In this document: positions 57,329-64,000 of the stretch, one piece after another
Layout: each line of letters opens with the position of its first letter
Numbering within the stretch: the stretch's first letter is position 1
Source of the DNA: Phytophthora hibernalis
Taxonomy: Eukaryota; Oomycota; Peronosporomycetes; Peronosporales; Peronosporaceae
Assembly: GCA_012656075.1 (NCBI GenBank)
Contig: JAAKBF010000013.1
Location: 1-64,000 of the forward strand
Direction: 5' to 3'
DNA: 64,000 bases
Position numbers and translations under genes: made by a program
Notes under the pieces: generated by a model
Seen by the model: only the letters and a program-made list of their open reading frames with translations
Databases searched by the model: none
Told to the model about the DNA's origin: nothing

Positions 57329-57839
57329 ATGGCGCGACGCGTCTTCGGTATCGGTGTGGATGTGGCGCTGGTGTCGCGCTTGAGCGGAGCTTCGCGCGCT
57401 TTGGAGAGCGGCTACTGAGACGCGCCTTCCACCCAGTCGAGATCACCGAGTTCCATGCGCGTCCGATTGGCGAGCGGGCGACGTATCTAGCGTCCAGGTG
57501 GGCGGTCAAGGAGGCGACGTTCAAGGCCTTCCAGCGCTACCGCGTGCTGTTCCCGGAGATTCACGCCGTGCGAAGAGGAAGTGAGGGCCGTGCGGTGTCC
57601 AGTGCTCTACCCGTGACGGAGCATTCCAAGGCGCTGCGTCTGCAGTTCTCGGGCCAGACGGAGGCGCTGGTCAAGCGACTGCGATTGGTGGTAAGACAGG
57701 AAAGTTTGTGGGTGGTGTGAATGCTAGCTAATTTACTGCTCTTGTGTTGTGGCAGGAGCCTCATGTGTCCATCTCGCATGACGGAGACTACGCGGTGGCT
57801 TATGTGCTGCTGGAGCAAGAGGTAGACGACCAAGAGTGA
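57329..57839 (+). CDS. AcpS-type holo-[acyl-carrier-protein] synthase (4'-phosphopantetheinyl transferase)
   Basis: The family transfers phosphopantetheine from CoA to a Ser of acyl carrier proteins, needed for fatty-acid and polyketide synthesis; here the target is probably mitochondrial or cytosolic ACP. ATG 57329 opens MARRVFGIGVDVALVSRL, with the metal-binding Asp of GIGVD. RSFARFGERLLRRAFHPVEI and YLASRWAVKEATFKAFQRYR follow, carrying the Glu and Lys of the WAxKEAxxKA motif. After the intron 57691-57755 (65 bp, GTAAGA donor, CAG acceptor) comes EPHVSISHDGDYAVAYVLLE, the SxSH motif, ending VDDQE at 57839. One base is missing near 57382 (SRL then ERSFARF needs one G more), so the frame breaks once; a sequencing error is likeliest. 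Corrected length is about 149 residues, usual for a stand-alone AcpS. Confidence 0.85.
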
Positions 57840-57948
57840 ACGAATCAAGTTCAAATTCTTGTTGCAAGCTCATTTAGCCTAGATGGCCCTAAAGTACGCA
57901 CAAAACACTGGCCGCCAGCAGAGGTTAATCATCTTCCTCTGCTTCCAG

Positions 57949-60944
57949 CTAGAAGGACTCCTTTCGGATGCCCCGGCCGCTGTGGTCGCCGTAAATCTCG
58001 CGGATGAGGCCGATGACGCGCTCCACTGCAGGCAACGAGAAGGTAGCAGCAGCCCACGAGTCCCGACGCGCCTCCTGCAGCAGCCGATCCCACTTCTCGG
58101 CGGCCAGTGCGTTGGCCACGCCGCGGAATTCACTTTCATACGCCTGGCCCTCCGAGTGCCGAATGCCACGCTGAGAAAGCCAAAGAGGTACGCGTTGGGC
58201 ACGCGTTCGGTGGCGTCTCGGTGATAGCGAGCCAAGTCGTGTGCAATGGAGCCTTCCCACTCCATGTACTCGCCGATGCGAGTGAGGAAGTCCAACCGCT
58301 CGGGCGTCAGCAATTCCGACGCCAATGCTAACGAGTCGATCAGCAGCAGCAGCGTTGCCTGCCAACGAGTGGCTTGCACAGTCACGTACGCCAAGAAGCG
58401 CTCCTCGAGCGGCTGATCAGCATCAGCAGCAGCGGTGTCGTTGGAAAGCGTGCCCAACTCGTAACTCCTCACGATATCGTTCAGCAATTCCCACTGCTCC
58501 TTCACCAGACGAGTCCGCAGCAGCTTGTGCGGCACCTCTTGCTCGATGTGGTAGTGCAGCACCTGCCACAGCGCAAGAAACAGCGGCAATCCAGTCGACA
58601 GGATCTCGTCATCGGGCTCCACACTTTCTACCATCAGATCATGGAAGACCTTGGCATCCAGCTCGTGCATCTCACCACCATTGGCCCCACTTGCAGACCC
58701 ACTGCTCGCCTCCAAAAGTTTCCGCATGAACGTACTCACCTTCTGTGGGCGGACTTCCATCAAGCGATACGCAATGATGTTGATGAGAATGGACAGCAGC
58801 TGCAGCTTGTTCTGCAGCCCAATGTTCGACCGTGAAACCAGCAGATCAGTCTCCGAGCTCGAAGCTGAGATGACGATGGACCGCATGGAGGCCAGGAACA
58901 TGAACATCTTCTGAAGCTGGTTGTAGCCCTTATCACCTAGGAGTTGTTGCTGCAGAGTTGTCAATACATTGTCGGTCTTCTTGGCAGCATTCGGCGCCAT
59001 GATGGCGATGTACTGCGGGTGCTTGTTAATAGCCTCGAATGCAATGTTCAGGCTGATTGTTCCTTCCAGTTCCGGGATAGGGATCTCCACGTAAAACATT
59101 GACGGCAGTGTCACCGAAACAGGAGAGATTGGTGGTGAGTTGCTCTGAATCTCTGAAAACACGGCGTGCGCATGAAGGTACTCCTTCGCCGTCTCCACGT
59201 TGATAGACTTTCGCAGTAGCATGTAGCTGCACACCTCCGCAACCAGATCACTGGGTGCGCCAGCAGCGACAGCGATATTTCGTGCGTGGAGGGCCATGTG
59301 GCCCTTCTGAATACCCGTCACAGCGATAGCGCGGATTGCCGCGAAGTTCTGTGCCAGTCCGACACTCACGATGATGCCGCTCAGGTTTCGAGCCGTCGGT
59401 TGCTGCAGAATAACGTGAGTAGCTGTGTAACCCGGGTGGGTCATCAATGCACCACCCTTCGATCCAACCGCGATAGGCATCTCCAGACTGCCACGGAGCA
59501 CTCGAGTTCCGGAGCCATCATGGGCTAGACCAATCTCGTAGTGCGAAAGCGACGCATACTGGCCCGAGCGACTAGCGTAACAATGCGCAGCTGACTCGAT
59601 GGCACGCCAATCCTGGCCAGTGGCAACAGCCACCGCATCCACACCGTTCATAATGCCCTTGTTGTTGGTCACTGCACGATACGGGTCGATAGCGGCGAAG
59701 TTGTAGGCCTCAATAATGCGGCTCGCTACGTCTTCACCCTCCACTCCCTTCCAGCCGAGCTTCTTCAGAGGGATCTCAAACACGGTGCGCGCACGACGCT
59801 GCATGCAGAGGTTGGTCAGAATACGCAGACCCGCACGGCTCCGAGTGATTTTCGAGACTTCTTCCGAGAGTCCTTCGGCCACTGTGTTGACGATGTTGGC
59901 GCCCATAGCTTCACACACATCCACATCAATGTGCACGACCAAGAACTTCGTCTGCGGTTCAGAAGCATTCACCACGAGTTCGTCATCGCACGGAGTGTAC
60001 CAGGCGGAGCCACCGGAAGCAGTAGCAGCCGCTCGTGCAGTCTGGCTAACCACACGGCAGTAGATATCAACCGCACCGCCACCTCGCTTCTTCATGTTCG
60101 GGCACAGCGTTGTGTTGGCAATGAACAGAAGTCGCTCGCGGTTAAGCTCAATAGCTGCAATCGCAGCAGGGATGTCCTCCGTGCCTACGAGCTGGATCTG
60201 TGACGTCATGACGTTGCCGGAGGTCGACGTGTGAAAGCCTCCACCAGCAGTGGCCACGAGCTTAGCAGCACTAGATGCAGCTGCAACAACCGAGGGCTCT
60301 TCCACCGCCATGGGCACCGACAAGCTCTTGCCATCTATGACAAAGTTCAGGCCGAGACTATGGACAACAAAAGCACGTCACAAGTTACACATCAACCTTC
60401 TAAACCTCACCAACTCCATCCAGGTCACTTACCCGAGCGGGATGCCCAGCACGCCGATGCAGTTCTCGATCATGAGGTTGGCCGTGCGCAGCGGCAGCTC
60501 CCGAATTTCGCCGCCGGGTCCGAAGTCGGCACCATGTCTTCAGTCTGCTGTGGTTTGAGGCTCTTGAGGCGCGGGTACATGAGCGCCAGCACGTCCGAGC
60601 GCTCACGCAGCGTCTTGTTGTAGAATCCGGACCAGACCGAGGGCTGCGGCGCGACGTCTTGCGGCTGGGATCCCCAGCTCACTGGCGTCGTCGCTGGGCT
60701 GCAGCGGCTCGAATTGTTTGGCGTCGCGTCTCTGAAGCTGTGTGACCAACGCCGCCACTTGCGCCGCCTTGCGCTGCAGCGCGTGGTCAGGCGCCGCGTC
60801 CTTAAGCGCCGAGCGCAGCAGCTCCAGCGTGTGGTCCAGCGCCGCGTGCAGGTCCGTGCGGGCGAGCGGCACGAGCGCGTCACCGTCCGAGAGCTGGTTG
60901 GTCATGGGCGGCGGCAGAAGCAGGACAGGAGACGCCTTAGGCAT
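57949..60944 (-). CDS. Class II (bacterial-type) HMG-CoA reductase with N- and long C-terminal extensions (~970 aa)
   Basis: HMG-CoA reductase makes mevalonate from HMG-CoA; class II enzymes are soluble and typical of bacteria and archaea. Exon 1 (60433-60944) starts MPKASPVLLLPPPMTNQLSD and ends ENCIGVLGIPLG. Intron 60358-60432 (75 bp) follows. Exon 2 continues LGLNFVIDGKSLSVPMAVEE-PSVV with the catalytic Glu, then LVVHIDVDVCEAMGANIVNT. TNNKGIMNGVDAVAVATGQD holds Lys and Asp 16 residues apart, as in the well-studied bacterial enzyme. Last comes GIQKGHMALHARNIAVAAGA with the catalytic His. No membrane anchor is seen, unlike the usual eukaryotic class I enzyme. After HAHAVFSE some 400 further residues follow (EIPIPELEGTISLNIAFEAI ... 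RFLAYVTVQATRWQATLLLL ... REIYGDHSGRGIRKESF), mostly helical and unlike the core family, whose members end near 430. Frame shifts near 60660, 60490 and 58165 are one-base type. Confidence 0.85.
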
Positions 60945-62206
60945 GCGCCGGCGAATCGCAAAGTGACGTACGAGGGCGACGCTGCTTTTGTTGACGGTGG
61001 GATGCGCAGCATAGCGTCTTCATGCATCGTTGGAGCAACTTTGATGCAACTTTACAGATTCAAGCAACGTATCGATCTTCAGACGGAACTTAAGCGGGCG
61101 TTGCACGCTATAATCGGCAGATGGAGGAAGTTTGGCGTGGGGAACGCCGCTGCGGTGCATTTGGGGACGTCGTGCCTCGATCATTTCGGCATGGAGTCCG
61201 CCTAGAGATCTGGGACGAGCGCGTGCCAACGCGGCAAGGAACCGTCGGGCAAAGCGCGCTGGAGAGGTTTAAGCGGCACCCCGGAAGATTGGGCTGGGCC
61301 GTGGAAAGGCACGCGTCAATCCGACGAGATGCAGCGCCCGCGAGCAAGTGTACATGGCAACCAGCTCCACATGTATACATGTAGCACATGTATAGCGTGA
61401 CAATGGTCCCCGTGTTTCCGCGGAGCTTCTGTCGGCACCGCCTCCATCTTGATTCGCATCGGCCGGCGTTGCTGCAACTTGTTGCTCATTGACCAGCGGT
61501 CAATGCCAGCAAGACGTTCGTCAGACGCTGACCAGCGCGAAGCAACGATGGTCCGTGGGTGACGTGGCGGTGGGCGCGATTGCAATCAGACGCTGTGTCT
61601 CTAACCACGAACTTCGTGGTTAGAGCCTTCGTGACGTAGGTATCTCCATGTTGAAGTTGCAGAGCTTGCGCCACGCTGGGCTATCGATGAGCTGCCGCTA
61701 TGGATGGCTGGATGCCATTGCAGAGCTGGAAACAGCGGTGGGGCAGGGCAGGGCAGTGCACATGCATGTCTTGTCGAGTACCGTCCGCCGTGCGGAACGG
61801 GGCCATGAGGCTAGACTCAAGCCTTGAGCCGGAGTGGCGGCGGCAGCTCCGCGGATTCGCGAGTCCCGCCTTGATGGTGACATGCAGGAACGGGGACGCT
61901 GCTGTCGTCGAGCGAAATGAGATGTCAACGAATAAGATGTCATGTTGGGGTGCGAAGGATGCAGAGCCTTATCCACCGGTATCGGTGGTTCGACCCTGCT
62001 TTTCAAACATGTACATACATGTACTACCGTATATACATGTACAGTAGACATATTCACCTGGCCTTCTGCAAATCTCGGAGCTATTGAGTCGGGACGTATC
62101 AATCCTCGATGGCTAAGCGCAACCACGCAGCTTGGCCACTTCACTCCACCTCTGTACTCTGACGCTTAATGATCTAAGAGTCTAAGTCTAAGACACGATT
62201 GAGAAG
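60945..62206. other. Intergenic region between HMG-CoA reductase and HECT ligase genes
   Basis: No gene recognised in 1.26 kb. It holds a strong inverted repeat at 61599-61625, ACATGTATACATG-type palindromic runs near 61370-61395 and 62005-62045, and the presumed promoter of the reductase just above 60944. ORFs up to about 160 codons on both strands show no family resemblance. Confidence 0.5.
61599..61625. repeat. Perfect inverted repeat, 13-bp arms
   Basis: CTCTAACCACGAA and TTCGTGGTTAGAG meet around a single C. It lies about 655 bp upstream of the reductase start. It may be a cruciform, a dimeric protein-binding site, or the footprint of an excised element. Confidence 0.7.
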
Positions 62207-64000
62207 TCACGAGACGGACTGCTCCTCTTCTTCCCAATCATACTCGTCGTAGGACTCTTCTGGCCGAGGCGACACGGCTCCTGCGGGCGCTGCTGGGGTG
62301 TATTCCGTTACTTCTTGTTGCTCAGCTTCCTCGTGCTTAGACGACTGTAGGGATGGTTGAGAGCTTTCAATTTTTAGGTTGGCGTCGCTCTGATCTTCGG
62401 ACAACGCAGGTAGACCCAGTGAGTCGTAGCTCTCCTCTTTGCCAGATCGTCACCATCTTGAGACTTGTCGTCGAGCACTCCTGCAACCTCTGATGTGCCG
62501 TCAAGCCCGTACCCACTGAGTACTCCACTGCGTCTTGCAGCTTTTTGCGAAGCAAAAGTGCCAACTCATTTTCCAACGATGCATTACGTTCGCCTTCATT
62601 TTGATGTTCTCTCCAGCATAGCGACTTCCAGTAATGCGGGAGCTCTAACGTGTTGTCGCAAGTCTATAAAGTATATCAACACAGCCTTGAGCTAATTTGC
62701 GAGCCACACCAACTACCGCAAGAAAACAGTCGAAAGACACGTACGTGAGCTTGTGGGAGCATCTGAAGGCACTTTTCATGGTCAGGCGCCGAGATCGCGG
62801 TGAAGGGCATTTCAATTCGCAAGAACTGAGTAAGAATAGCAGTAGTAAAAACGTACAGCAAGTCAATATCAAGTCAAGACTATCAACAAGCTCGAATATT
62901 GTGAGCACATACCTCAGTGCCATTCAAGGGCAATGTGTCCACGCCCGTCACAAACTTGACAAATTTTCGTTTGAGATGCGGCTCGAAGCTGCTCACTGTC
63001 CGCCAAAAACGTCCGATAGGGGCTGGCAACTCGTGAACTCCGTGTCTGCAGCAACTCGAAAATGTCGTTGATATCAAAATCATCGCCATATCCCCTAGAG
63101 CTCCCGCAAATGGTTTCGGCAAGGTTTGCCTCAGTGAGGCCAACACGGCTAAGCTGGTCGAAGGCGATGACCCGAGTAAATCCACGCCGAATACAGTCTA
63201 GCTGCCATCCAATCCCAGACGTAGGCCCAAACTTTTCTTCTAACACTTTGCCGATATAGGCTTCGACGCTGAGACTTTCATCAGCGCCTTCGAATATTAA
63301 AAGTCTGCGAAATCTGACGGCTTCATATCTTTCATCGTCGACAACGAATTGGATAGCTGTGGATCGAGTAGCGTGAGATCTTCTAGCGTCACGCTATGCC
63401 GAGGGGTTAACAGCAGCCGGAAGAAGAGGGGGTGTATCTGCAACTGGATTGCGCTGAAATGAGTGATAGCACTGGCAAGGAGCCATCCAACGAAAACGAG
63501 CACATTGCGGGTCTCGGGCGAATCGTGCATGTTCTCGTTGAGCCAGAAACTTTCTGACGCTTGTACATACTGAATGTGGTAAAATTCGGTTGTGAAATGC
63601 ACAGCTGGGACACTGAAAATGAATGAGATGGCACACCTCGATCCAGTAGAAAGGTGTCGTTTTCCCCACACTTGTTAACCACCCTACTGATCTTTTCTCC
63701 GCCGTTAGTCTCCCATTCTAACCGAAAACCCGGACGTATAAGATCAGCAGCACCAGATATGGTTACCGCATTTCCGCTCGCAGTTGCTTGAGTCGAATCC
63801 ACCTCCAACGAAAACTTGTTGGTCGGTATCTGATTCCACTTTGATGCCAGCTGCATGCCCACAAGTCCAAACCATTCCTTCAACGGACCCTTTCCTTCTC
63901 CTTCCTCTACCTTTACCCCATCCACAAGCTTCTCGCCGAAGGAACTCTTAAAAACGGGAAAAGCAAGAAATTCGAGGTAGACTTTTCAGACGAGAGGTGA
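62207..64000 (-). CDS. HECT-type E3 ubiquitin ligase, C-terminal part (5' end outside window)
   Basis: HECT ligases take ubiquitin from an E2 onto a catalytic Cys and pass it to substrates. Minus-strand blocks are WFGLVGMQLASKWNQ (63880), FVGWLLASAITHFSAIQLQI with HPLFFRLLL (63500-63420; the N-lobe FxxxGxxxxxA helix), GWQLDCIRRGFTRVIAFDQL (63205) and HLKRKFVKFVTGVDTLPLNG (62975). After intron 62826-62912 comes FLRIEMPFTAISAPDHEKCL. After intron 62664-62744 comes TCDNTLELPHYW, where QAH joins TCDN to form the LPxAxTCxNxLxLP signature with the active Cys. An unusual acidic tail (EEAEQQEVTEYTPAAPAGAV ... DEYDWEEEEQSVS) ends at 62207. Frame shifts near 63640, 63300, 63065 and 62450 are single-base type; at 63300 a run of T is one short. 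Subfamily cannot be told without the N-terminal part. Confidence 0.85.

Overview
The window reads as nuclear DNA of an oomycete, most likely a Phytophthora or another member of the Peronosporales. Evidence: compact host genes with short GT-AG introns (61-105 bp), a folate-biopterin-type transporter of the kind expanded in oomycetes, and oomycete-style hAT, MULE, pogo and Ty3/Gypsy elements. This is inferred from protein resemblance; no search was run. Nearly every host gene carries a few single-base frame breaks, often in homopolymers. They look more like uncorrected long-read errors than gene death.

Layout. 1-2224 (+): C-terminal part of a SEC7/BIG-type ARF exchange factor. 2350-3384 (-): C-terminal half of an FBT-family membrane transporter, cut at its 5' side by the next block. 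3385-28835: a 25-kb palindromic locus made from hAT-like transposase DNA. About 9 units of a ~708-bp monomer run on the + strand (3385-9536) and about 22 on the - strand (13384-28835). They flank two inverted copies of the transposase core and C-terminus around a 1.2-kb spacer (10873-12045). 28836-32400: gene-poor DNA with a dispersed repeat and a long GACGATAGTATGA-type simple repeat. 32430-40000: a broken Gypsy pol with integrase and chromodomain (+) converging on a Gypsy gag-like ORF (-). The gag is interrupted by a complete pogo-like element (36658-38141) with 24-bp TIRs and TA target duplications. 40990-45933: simple repeat, then a MULE transposase with introns and a C-terminal Ulp1-like protease. 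45934-53517: a Gypsy element with ~741-bp LTRs that lie in INVERTED orientation. It is inserted in the Ulp1 domain, and the missing protease half lies inverted beside the second LTR. 53576-55929: a small spliced ORF and a second pogo-like element (54148-55929) with 25-bp TIRs. 56582-64000: a housekeeping block with a small Cys-containing protein, an AcpS-type phosphopantetheinyl transferase, a class II HMG-CoA reductase with a very long C-terminal extension, and the C-terminal HECT domain of an E3 ubiquitin ligase.

Most notable. (1) The coding tandem array is exactly 236 codons per unit and looks like an internal expansion of the 5' part of one hAT gene, later turned into a palindrome. (2) An inversion can be reconstructed from the split Ulp1 domain and the inverted LTRs. 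(3) The class II HMG-CoA reductase is roughly twice its family's usual length.
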